Shown here: in pieces, positions 1 through 5,541 of the stretch | Position numbering within the stretch: position 1 is the first letter of the stretch | Layout: every line of letters starts with the position of its first letter | NCBI GenBank assembly: GCA_019508105.1 | Contig: JAEKMB010000301.1 | Span: 1 to 7,029, forward strand | Length of the DNA: 7,029 nucleotides | Direction of reading: 5' to 3' | Source of the DNA: Alphaproteobacteria bacterium | GTDB taxonomy: Bacteria > Pseudomonadota > Alphaproteobacteria > Micropepsales > Micropepsaceae | Program-made: the position numbers and the translations under genes | Notes under the pieces: model-generated | What the model saw: only the letters and a program-made list of their open reading frames with translations | What the model was told of the DNA's origin: nothing | Databases searched by the model: none

Positions 1-759
<759 letters not shown>

Positions 760-797
760 GACGCGCAAGCTGCGCGTCCCTACGCTGTCGCTAGGGA
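760..797 (+). promoter_or_regulatory. Two abutting hairpins between rpoD and panD
   Basis: Directly after the rpoD stop, GACGCGCA (760-767) and TGCGCGTC (771-778) form a perfect 8-bp stem with a 3-nt loop. A second perfect 6-bp stem, TCCCTA (777-782) with TAGGGA (792-797), follows with a 9-nt loop. The stems share bases 777-778, so the full forms cannot both exist at once. There is no T-run after either, so a classic intrinsic terminator is not supported. They may protect the rpoD mRNA 3' end or cause pausing. The 3' arm of the second stem contains AGGGA, the nearest purine-rich stretch upstream of the panD start, so it could mask ribosome binding. The pairing is seen in the sequence; the function is inference. 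Confidence 0.45.
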
Positions 798-810
798 CCC
801 TGGAAAATTG

Positions 811-1185
811 ATGCTGCTTACCTTGCTCAAAGGCAAAATCCACCGCGCCACGGTGACCCAGTGCGACCTTCATTATGAAGGCTCGATCTCGGTGGATGCC
901 GGCTTGCTCGAACGCTCCGGCATCCTGCCGCATGAACAGGTGGATGTGCTGAACATCAACAATGGCCAGCGTTTCACCACCTATGCCATTCCCGCGCCGG
1001 CCGGTTCGGGGACCATTGGCGCCAACGGCGCCGCGGCGCGCCTGGCCCAGAAAGGTGATCTGGTCATCATCGTCGCCTATGCCCGGATGGAAGAGGCCGA
1101 GGCCAAAAGCTTCCAGCCGCGCGTGCTGCTGGTGGATTCAAACAACAAGCCGCAAGGGCCCGCCTTGCGCGTACTGGAAACCTGA
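811..1185 (+). CDS. panD: Aspartate 1-decarboxylase PanD (pyruvoyl enzyme precursor)
   Basis: PanD decarboxylates L-aspartate to beta-alanine, the precursor joined to pantoate to make pantothenate and then CoA; it is a cytosolic tetramer. The 124 residues match the family's usual length. Starting at ATG 811 puts the self-cleavage site at Gly24-Ser25 (HYEGS), exactly as in E. coli, where Ser25 becomes the pyruvoyl group. Other family residues fall at the same numbers: Lys9, His11, Arg54, Thr57, Tyr58 (RFTTYAI) and Asn72 (GANGAAA). An in-frame TTG at 808 would add one residue and shift this numbering, so ATG 811 is preferred. The ribosome site is poor: AGGGA lies 13 bases upstream inside a possible hairpin. 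The gene follows rpoD and lies 8 bp before the DUF6481-like gene, suggesting cotranscription with the latter. panB and panC are not in the window. Confidence 0.96.
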   Translation: MLLTLLKGKIHRATVTQCDLHYEGSISVDAGLLERSGILPHEQVDVLNINNGQRFTTYAIPAPAGSGTIGANGAAARLAQKGDLVIIVAYARMEEAEAKSFQPRVLLVDSNNKPQGPALRVLET

Positions 1186-1193
1186 GAAGAAAT

Positions 1194-1592
1194 ATGCCTC
1201 CCCGCAAAGACGACGAGAAATATTGCAATCGCCTGGAAACGGCCGCCAAGGCGCGCGCCGAAATGCTGGCCAAGGCCAAGGCCCGGGCCGAAGCCGCCAA
1301 GGTCAATTTCGAAGCCAAGGCCGGCGAGCGCCTGGCCATCGCCGCGGCGCGCGAGGAACGCGCCAAGAGCCGTGCCGAGGAGAAGCGCTTGGCCGCCATC
1401 CAGGCGGAAAAGCGCCGCCTCGCCGAGGAAGAGGCCCGCCGCCTGGCCGAGATCGAGGCCAAGGCCCAGGCCGAACGTGAACATGAAGAGCGCATCCGCG
1501 CCCAGGAGGCCTTGGAAGCCGAAAAAAAGGCCAAGCGCGATGCCCGTTATGCCGCCCGCAAGGCCGGCAAGAAAAAAGGCGGGCGCTACTAG
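1194..1592 (+). CDS. DUF6481-like Ala/Glu/Lys/Arg-rich helical protein
   Basis: This 132-residue protein consists almost wholly of Ala, Glu, Lys and Arg, with a near-continuous predicted helix from about residue 12 to 122. It has no signal peptide or membrane segment. The C-terminal motif RDARYAARKAGKKK and the N-terminal ETAAKARAEML stretch resemble what I know of the DUF6481 family of small alphaproteobacterial proteins, whose function is unknown. The basic tail (KKKGGRY) could bind nucleic acid, but that is a guess from composition. The start ATG at 1194 has a purine-rich GAGAAGA (1184-1190) close upstream that overlaps the panD stop, so translation is probably coupled to panD. Low-complexity composition makes chance similarity to myosin-like or TolA-like coiled coils likely, so such hits should not be trusted. 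The gene call is firm; the family assignment is moderately firm. Confidence 0.8.
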   Translation: MPPRKDDEKYCNRLETAAKARAEMLAKAKARAEAAKVNFEAKAGERLAIAAAREERAKSRAEEKRLAAIQAEKRRLAEEEARRLAEIEAKAQAEREHEERIRAQEALEAEKKAKRDARYAARKAGKKKGGRY

Positions 1593-1744
1593 CGCGTTCG
1601 ACCGTCAGAATTTCATTCCCAAGCCCTGTGACCTGTTCTAAGCTTTTGAACGGGTTGAGTTAGCTCCCCAGACCTAATGCCGTTGCGCTGAAGTTCCCCG
1701 CTTCGCCCGGTTCCATCATCAACTTTCGAAAAGGGCGAGGCCGC
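1593..1744. other. Intergenic stretch, no clear element
   Basis: This 152-bp gap separates the DUF6481-like gene from the 70-residue protein. I see no strong hairpin with a T-run and no well-spaced -35/-10 pair. TTGAAC (1646-1651) and TTGAGT (1655-1660) resemble -35 boxes but have no good partner: TAATGC (1675-1680) sits 23 and 14 bases away respectively. The ribosome site of the next gene (AGGGCGAGG, 1732-1740) is at the end. A promoter for that gene is expected here by position only. Confidence 0.3.
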
Positions 1745-1957
1745 ATGGCAATCGTGGAAGACAAGTCGTTCAAATATCCGGCCGAAGATGAATGCCTGGT
1801 GCGCCGGCTGGGCTCGGGCGTGATCGCCGCCTGGCCAAGCCTGCCGCCCGAGGCGCGGGCCAAGATTCTGGAACAGGCGCAGGTCGCCTGGGACCGGGAG
1901 CATTCCATCTCCAAGCTGCCGGCCAAGCTGGAAGCCATCATCAAGCGGCGCAATTGA
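1745..1957 (+). CDS. Small hypothetical protein, 70 aa
   Basis: I do not recognise a named family for this protein. It is supported as a gene by a good ribosome site (CGAGG, 1736-1740, four bases before ATG), by the absence of any other coding candidate in this gap, and by a plausible globular sequence. It begins MAIVEDKSFKYPAEDECLVR. A central part (GSGVIAAWPSLPPEARAKIL) reads as a helix, then a PPEAR turn, then a helix. The end is basic (KLEAIIKRRN). It has one Cys (residue 17), two Trp, and no signal peptide or membrane segment, so it is probably cytosolic. The PPEARAKIL helix start is common in small alphaproteobacterial regulators and adaptors but is not diagnostic. It is followed by two adjoining hairpins at 1964-1991. 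Confidence 0.7.
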   Translation: MAIVEDKSFKYPAEDECLVRRLGSGVIAAWPSLPPEARAKILEQAQVAWDREHSISKLPAKLEAIIKRRN

Positions 1958-1963
1958 GCGCTT

Positions 1964-1991
1964 GGACCTGGCGGTCCTGACAAACTGTCAG
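1964..1991 (+). terminator. Possible tandem hairpins after the 70-aa gene
   Basis: GGACC (1964-1968) pairs with GGTCC (1973-1977) around TGGC. CTGACA (1977-1982) pairs with TGTCAG (1986-1991) around AAC. Both stems are perfect, and they share base 1977. They lie 7-34 bases past the TGA of the 70-residue gene. No T-tract follows, so a factor-independent terminator is not proven; they could instead be a processing or mRNA-end structure. A further imperfect stem, GACGC (1998-2002) with GCGTC (2018-2022), follows. Confidence 0.35.
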
Positions 1992-2062
1992 AGGGCTGAC
2001 GCGGCTGGTGCTCGGCAGCGTCGTGTTGCTGCGCTAGTGTCCTCCCGATGAGGGAGAATTCG

Positions 2063-2380
2063 ATGCGCAAATTTGCCATAGCGATATTCGGCTTGGGCCT
2101 GGCCGCCGCAATGCCGGCCCCTGTCCATGCCCAGGGCGATGGCGGCTATGCTCCTGGGTGCCCCGGCGCCGAGACGGTGCGGATGTCGCTCGAGGAACGC
2201 GCCCGCGCCCGGGCCGCGCACCAGACCAATGGCAGCAGTGGTGGATTCTCGTCCATCGACAAGTCGTGCAAGACCTGGGAAGGCGGCGGCACCGCCATCG
2301 GCCCGCTGCCCGGCACCATCAGCTTTGGCCGCGGCGGCAGCACCCGATGGGGCTTTGGCGGCGCGCACACGCGCTACTAG
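2063..2380 (+). CDS. Small secreted protein with Sec signal peptide, unknown function
   Basis: The start is taken at ATG 2063 because AGGGAG (2051-2056) lies six bases before it. The in-frame ATG at 2048 would put this site inside the gene and add five residues before the signal peptide. The 105-residue product opens with a clear Sec signal: Arg-Lys, a hydrophobic core, then cleavage probably after VHA (residue 23), leaving a mature protein of about 82 residues starting QGDGGYAPG. The mature part has two Cys (residues 33 and 69) that could form one disulfide in the periplasm. It has a charged helical patch (MSLEERARARAAHQ) and a Gly-rich tail (GRGGSTRWGFGGAHTRY). I recognise no family. It converges on the MAPEG gene, with only 6 bp between the two stops. 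Confidence 0.75.
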   Translation: MRKFAIAIFGLGLAAAMPAPVHAQGDGGYAPGCPGAETVRMSLEERARARAAHQTNGSSGGFSSIDKSCKTWEGGGTAIGPLPGTISFGRGGSTRWGFGGAHTRY

Positions 2381-2386
2381 CGGCGG

Positions 2387-2794
2387 TCAGGCCAGCGCCG
2401 CCAGCAGCACCATCACCAGCCCCACGATGGAGATGGTCCAGATCAGGGTGCGTATCACCGGAATGCCCGCGGCATAGACCGGCACATAGATCAGCCGCGC
2501 CCAGAAATAGATCTGCGCCCCCAGTGCCGAACTGGCATTGGCCTTACCCAGCAGCGTCACCACCAGCACCGCCACGGCGAAATAGACGAAGGTCTCGCGG
2601 AAATTGCCGAACGCCCGCAACATGCGCGCGCCCAACTGGCTGACCGGCGGCGCCGGCAGATCGCGCGCGCTCATATTATAGGCCAGGCCCTGGTCCTTGG
2701 TCGCCAGGGTGGTGGCGATGACCAGCTGCACCAGTCCCAGCACAACGGCCCAGCACAGCATCTGGATTTCAATCGAACCGGCGAAGATGTTCAT
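2387..2794 (-). CDS. MAPEG family integral membrane protein
   Basis: This 135-residue protein is of the size and form of the MAPEG family (membrane-associated proteins in eicosanoid and glutathione metabolism). Four hydrophobic segments lie at about residues 8-30, 66-83, 92-111 and 113-133. The loop after the first carries the polar stretch TKDQGLAYNMSARDLP. The second helix begins FGNFRETFVYF, matching the family's conserved N-x-x-E-x-F region near the glutathione site in characterised members. Bacterial members are mostly uncharacterised, and many lack proven glutathione transferase activity, so no substrate is claimed. The start is well supported by AGGGAGG just upstream on the minus strand (plus 2799-2805). 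It lies 48 bp downstream of the oxygenase gene on the same strand, so an operon is possible. A weak TTTGGC-16-TAAAGA pair in that gap might also give it its own promoter. Confidence 0.88.
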   Translation of the reverse strand: MNIFAGSIEIQMLCWAVVLGLVQLVIATTLATKDQGLAYNMSARDLPAPPVSQLGARMLRAFGNFRETFVYFAVAVLVVTLLGKANASSALGAQIYFWARLIYVPVYAAGIPVIRTLIWTISIVGLVMVLLAALA

Positions 2795-2842
2795 GACGCC
2801 CTCCCTGTTGTCTTTATGGACGGGAGCATAGCGCCAAACCGG

Positions 2843-3439
2843 TCAGTCCGTGCGGTAATTAAAGCTCACCGATATCCGCTTGCCGCGCGCGCCATTGGGT
2901 TCGACGCCGTGACGCAGCCAGCTTTCCCACAAGAGCAGCAGGCCCGGCTTGGGCGTCACATCCACAAAGCTGCGGTTTTCGGGGCGGGCATTGGGCTTTC
3001 TGGGCGGCGCGGCCATCATCAGCCCCAGCCGCGGGTCCTCGAAGCGCAGGACGCCGGCGCGGGGCGGCACCGCCACATAATAAGTGCCGCTGATCACCGC
3101 ATGGGGATGGATATGGGGCGTGTGCACCGCGCCCTTGTCCATCACATTGATCCAGAGACTGTCCAGCGCCGGCGTCTTGCCGCCCAGGTCGAACTGCAGT
3201 TCCCGCGCGAAACTCCGGACCTGTTTGGCGATGGCGCGTTCCAGATCTTCCAAAATGCTGGCGCGGCGGGTGAGGTCATTCAGCGAGGCATAAGAGGTAT
3301 AGCCGCCATAGCCATGGGTCTTGGACCAGCGCTGCCCGGCTCTGTCTTCCGCGGCGATGGCCAGGCAGGTTTTTTCCAAGCCTTGCGCCACCGTAATGCG
3401 GCTCCGGTAGAGGCTGGTGACAAAAAGCTTTTCCGACAT
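2843..3439 (-). CDS. Putative 2OG-Fe(II) oxygenase, TIGR02466 type
   Basis: The 198-residue product resembles the TIGR02466 family of putative 2-oxoglutarate and iron-dependent oxygenases. I chose the start MSEKLFVTSLYR (ATG at 3439) because family members begin with a short strand of this kind. The alternative ATG at 3469 adds ten residues without a ribosome site. Family landmarks are LWINVMDKGAVHTPHIHPHAVISGTYYVAVP (residues 95-125), which holds the His cluster at 106, 109, 111 and 113, and then LRFEDPRLG. Near the end comes LLLWESWLRHGVEPN, with the distal iron His177, and RISVSFNY, with the likely 2-oxoglutarate-binding Arg188. The exact proximal iron ligands in the HTPHIHPH cluster cannot be fixed without alignment. 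The substrate is unknown. It is divergent from the lipoprotein gene across 77 bp. Confidence 0.85.
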   Translation of the reverse strand: MSEKLFVTSLYRSRITVAQGLEKTCLAIAAEDRAGQRWSKTHGYGGYTSYASLNDLTRRASILEDLERAIAKQVRSFARELQFDLGGKTPALDSLWINVMDKGAVHTPHIHPHAVISGTYYVAVPPRAGVLRFEDPRLGLMMAAPPRKPNARPENRSFVDVTPKPGLLLLWESWLRHGVEPNGARGKRISVSFNYRTD

Positions 3440-3516
3440 GCCCCGTCCGGGTAATGATGCATTGACCATTGGGCGGCCAAGGTCGCCGGGTTGTCAACAA
3501 ACAGGTTAGCGGGCGC

Positions 3517-3723
3517 ATGAAGTCCATTATTCGCGTACCGGTCACACTCGCGGCCTTTGCCGCGACGGCCGTTCTTCTGTCGGGCTGCATCGCCTATGAC
3601 GCGGCCAGCACGGTGGTCAGCGCCGGTTCGACGGTGGTGCGCACCGGCGCCTCGGTGGTCGGCGGCGTGGGCGATGTGGTGACGTCGCCGTTTGACAGCG
3701 ACGATTCCAAGAAGCCGAAGTAA
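3517..3723 (+). CDS. Small lipoprotein with heptad-spaced Val-Val repeats
   Basis: The 68-residue protein starts at ATG 3517 with MKSIIR, a hydrophobic stretch, and the lipobox LSGC (residues 21-24). Cys24 should therefore be lipidated, and the mature protein of 45 residues anchored to a membrane facing the periplasm. Residue 25 is Ile, not Asp, so the Lol avoidance rule known from enterobacteria gives no reason for inner-membrane retention. The mature part has Val-Val at 33-34, 40-41, 47-48 and 54-55, exactly seven residues apart, with Ser, Thr, Ala and Gly between. It ends in a charged tail (DSDDSKKPK). The in-frame TTG at 3469 is not favoured because it would bury the signal peptide. The ribosome site is weak (AGCGGG). 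No named family is recognised. Confidence 0.78.
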   Translation: MKSIIRVPVTLAAFAATAVLLSGCIAYDAASTVVSAGSTVVRTGASVVGGVGDVVTSPFDSDDSKKPK

Positions 3724-3725
3724 TC

Positions 3726-3826
3726 TGTCATGGCCCGCAAATGCGGGCCATCCAGATGACGCCAGCGCATAGTCGGCAAGCAGATCGCACACCTGCCTGG
3801 ATGGCCCACTCCCGTGGGCCATGACA
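3726..3826. repeat. Dispersed palindromic element, copy 1
   Basis: A left arm (3726-3755) and a right arm (3797-3826) are inverted copies of each other. Their outer TGTCATGGCCC and inner GGGCCATCCAG blocks are identical after reverse complement; only the central eight bases differ. Each arm is also a perfect hairpin: ATGGCCCGC with GCGGGCCAT around AAAT (3730-3751), and ATGGCCCAC with GTGGGCCAT around TCCC (3801-3822). A 41-nt spacer separates the arms. The element almost fills the gap between the convergent stops of the lipoprotein gene (3723) and gloB (3833). Copy 2 lies at 5438-5540 in the opposite orientation. The TGTCAT-stem-ATCCAG design resembles palindromic repeats scattered through many alphaproteobacterial genomes. 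Confidence 0.9.
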
Positions 3827-3832
3827 ATTGCG

Positions 3833-4588
3833 CTAAAACTTATCCTTGCGGGCGCGGATTTCGCCGAACACGGCGACATCGCCGGCCCTTTCCATGCCCA
3901 GCGACTTGCGGATCTCGGCACTGGCAGGGCGCAGGAAGGGATTGGTCTTTTTCTCCAGCCCAATGGTCGATGGCACCGTCGGTCTGCCGGCGTCGCGCGC
4001 CGCATTCACCTCTTCCATCCGCGCTTTCAGCGCGGCATTGTGCGGCTCAAGCGTCAGCGCGAAGCGGCCATTGCTCTGGGTATATTCATGCCCGCACCAG
4101 ACCTTGGTGTCGTCGGGCAGGGTCATCAGCTTCGACAGGCTGGTCCACATCATCTGGGGATCGCCTTCGAACAGCCGGCCGCAGCCCAGGGTGAACAGCG
4201 TGTCGCCGGTAAAGGCGTTGCTATCAATGACAAAGGTAATGGCGCCGCGTGTGTGCGCCGGTACTTCCAGCACCTGCACCTTGCGGCCATCAAATTCCCA
4301 GCCCGTGCTCTCATCCACTCCGACATCCAGGCCAGGAATGCGGGCCGCATCCTTGCCCGGACCGACCACCTTGGCGCCCGTCTCCTGCTTGAGGTCCAGA
4401 TTGCCGCCGCAATGGTCCAGGTGATGATGGGTGTTGAGGATATGGGTCAGCGTCCAGCCGGTGCGGGCCAAGGCGGCGCGCACCGGCGCCGCTTCCGACG
4501 GGTCCACGATCGCGCATTGGCCGCCCGACTTCACCAGATAGGCGTAATTGTCGGACAGGCAGGGAACAATCTCGATCTGGGTCGGCAT
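3833..4588 (-). CDS. gloB: Hydroxyacylglutathione hydrolase GloB (glyoxalase II)
   Basis: GloB hydrolyses S-D-lactoylglutathione to D-lactate and glutathione, the second step of methylglyoxal detoxification in the cytosol. The 251 residues fit the family length. The metallo-beta-lactamase motif THHHLDHCGGN gives the metal ligands His54, His56, Asp58 and His59. His112 lies in PAHTRGAI, Asp129 in FTGDTLF and His167 in CGHEYTQ. The C-terminal glutathione-binding domain holds KKTNPFLR (about 213-220). The family's usual GHTxGH around the third His reads AHTRGA here; the metal-binding His is kept but the second His is Ala. A strong ribosome site (AAGGAGA) precedes the ATG on the minus strand. The gene is divergent from the methyltransferase-like gene, an arrangement I know from other Alphaproteobacteria. 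Downstream is repeat copy 1. Confidence 0.95.
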   Translation of the reverse strand: MPTQIEIVPCLSDNYAYLVKSGGQCAIVDPSEAAPVRAALARTGWTLTHILNTHHHLDHCGGNLDLKQETGAKVVGPGKDAARIPGLDVGVDESTGWEFDGRKVQVLEVPAHTRGAITFVIDSNAFTGDTLFTLGCGRLFEGDPQMMWTSLSKLMTLPDDTKVWCGHEYTQSNGRFALTLEPHNAALKARMEEVNAARDAGRPTVPSTIGLEKKTNPFLRPASAEIRKSLGMERAGDVAVFGEIRARKDKF

Positions 4589-4695
4589 GGCGTCTCCTTG
4601 TGAGGCGCAACACTATCAAATCTTTACGCGCGACCAAGCCGCGAGGCAAAGCCGCGTCTTTGAACAACCGCCCCCAGGGCTTAGACTTCCCCGCC
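4589..4695. promoter_or_regulatory. Divergent promoter region for gloB and the methyltransferase gene
   Basis: These 107 bp separate two divergent starts, so promoters for both should lie here. On the minus strand TTGCCT (plus 4644-4649) and TAAAGA (plus 4621-4626) are 17 bp apart and suit gloB. On the plus strand TTGAAC (4660-4665) and TTAGAC (4681-4686) are 15 bp apart. If used, they would start RNA almost at ATG 4696, giving a leaderless or near-leaderless message, which would fit the lack of a good ribosome site there. Both pairs are weak matches judged by eye. Confidence 0.3.
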
Positions 4696-5403
4696 ATGCC
4701 GGACGTGCGCGACCTCTCCGCTTTCTATGACGCTCCGCTGGGCCAGTTGGCCAAGCGGGTGATCCTGCGCCATGTCGAGAATTTCTGGCCTGACCTGCGC
4801 GGTCTTCGGGTGCTGGGTTATGGCTTTCCCATTCCCTATGCGCGCCTCTTCACCGGAGCCGAGCGCGCCATTGCCGCCATGCCGGCGCCCTTTGGCGCTG
4901 TCACCTGGCCGGAGGGTAGGAATGCCGCATTGGTGTGCGAGGAAGACTCGCTGCCTTTCCCCGATGTGTTCTTCGACCGCATCCTGATCGTGCATGGATT
5001 GGAATCGGCCGAGAGCCTGCGCCCCCTGCTGCGCCAGCTCTGGCGGGTGCTGGCGCCGGAAGGGCGAATTCTACTGGTGGCGCCTAACCGCGCCAGCCTG
5101 TGGGCACAAGTTCAGGTGTCGCCTTTCGGCCATGGCCGGCCCTTTTCGCGCCTGGAGCTGGAGGCCTTGCTCAAGGATGCGCTGCTGGAACCGGGACGCT
5201 GGAGCCGCGCGCTCTATGCCCCACCATTTGAAAGCGTCACCGGTTCGGGCACCGGCTGGGAGAAGCTGGGCCGCAAGCTGTTTCCTGGCATTGGCGGGGT
5301 GCATGTGGTGGAAGCGGCCAAGTCGCTCTATGCCGCCGCCACGCCGCGGCCCCTGGCCGCGAAAGTGACGTTGCAGCCGGCCAAGGCCGCCGAGGATTTC
5401 TAG
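4696..5403 (+). CDS. SAM-dependent methyltransferase-like protein (gloB partner)
   Basis: The start MPDVRDLSAFYDAPLGQLAKRVI is typical of a class I SAM-methyltransferase-like family found beside gloB in Alphaproteobacteria. For this reason ATG 4696 is chosen over the longer frame from 4600, whose extra 32 residues (basic, Asn/Arg-rich) look non-coding. The product is 235 residues. Landmarks are the degenerate SAM-loop VLGYGFPIPY (39-48), LPFPDVFFDRILIVHGLE (86-103), LWRVLAPEGRILLVAPNR (115-132) and FGHGRPFSRLELEALL (144-159). The glycine-rich SAM loop is poorer in Gly than the usual GxGxG, so SAM binding is likely but not certain. The substrate is unknown. No strong Shine-Dalgarno sequence is seen, and the message may be leaderless. 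It converges on metW, with repeat copy 2 between the two genes. Confidence 0.85.
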   Translation: MPDVRDLSAFYDAPLGQLAKRVILRHVENFWPDLRGLRVLGYGFPIPYARLFTGAERAIAAMPAPFGAVTWPEGRNAALVCEEDSLPFPDVFFDRILIVHGLESAESLRPLLRQLWRVLAPEGRILLVAPNRASLWAQVQVSPFGHGRPFSRLELEALLKDALLEPGRWSRALYAPPFESVTGSGTGWEKLGRKLFPGIGGVHVVEAAKSLYAAATPRPLAAKVTLQPAKAAEDF

Positions 5404-5437
5404 GGCGCGCGTTTTTCAGCCGCCCATAACTCTTACT

Positions 5438-5540
5438 TGTCATGGCCCACCGGAGTGTGGGCCATCCAGTTGCAGCAAGTTCTGCTTTCACAAATAAAGC
5501 TTGTATCACCTGGGTGGCCCGCATTCGCGGGGCCATGACA
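5438..5540. repeat. Dispersed palindromic element, copy 2 (inverted relative to copy 1)
   Basis: The left arm (5438-5469) and right arm (5510-5540) are inverted copies. The left hairpin pairs ATGGCCCAC (5442-5450) with GTGGGCCAT (5457-5465) around CGGAGT. The right hairpin pairs TGGCCCGC with GCGGGGCCA, with one bulged G. Reverse-complemented, its arms match copy 1 in order: first the arm with the GCGAATGC centre (GCAAATGC in copy 1), then the arm with the GGCCCAC stem. The 40-nt spacer also aligns in part, including AAGCAGA at the same offset. It ends one base before the metW stop codon and lies 34 bp past the methyltransferase stop. Two facing genes may therefore use it as a shared terminator (inference). 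Confidence 0.88.
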
Positions 5541-5541
5541 A

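Noticed and set aside
1745..2380. Toxin-antitoxin pair
   Set aside because: The second protein has a secretion signal, the genes are separated by 105 bp with hairpins, and neither carries a toxin or antitoxin motif.
1582..2382. Shared 12-mer GCGCTACTAGCG at the ends of the DUF6481-like and secreted genes
   Set aside because: Both proteins happen to end in Arg-Tyr or Tyr plus TAG; the match is short and no flanking similarity extends it.
3492..3497. Perfect -35 box TTGACA on the minus strand upstream of the oxygenase gene
   Set aside because: No acceptable -10 hexamer lies 15-19 bases downstream; a nearby CtrA-like TTAA-N7-TTAA arrangement also matches poorly.
3726..3826. CRISPR array
   Set aside because: Only two inverted, self-palindromic arms with one spacer at each site, not direct repeats with several spacers, and no cas genes.
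3280..4005. Long minus-strand frame crossing the lipoprotein gene and repeat copy 1
   Set aside because: It runs through the repeat (giving a WPAFAGHD-like string typical of translated palindromic repeats) and through parts of three real genes in wrong frames.
3726..5540. Composite transposon with gloB and the methyltransferase as cargo
   Set aside because: No transposase is present; both genes are housekeeping-like and commonly adjacent in Alphaproteobacteria, and the repeats fit ordinary convergent gaps.
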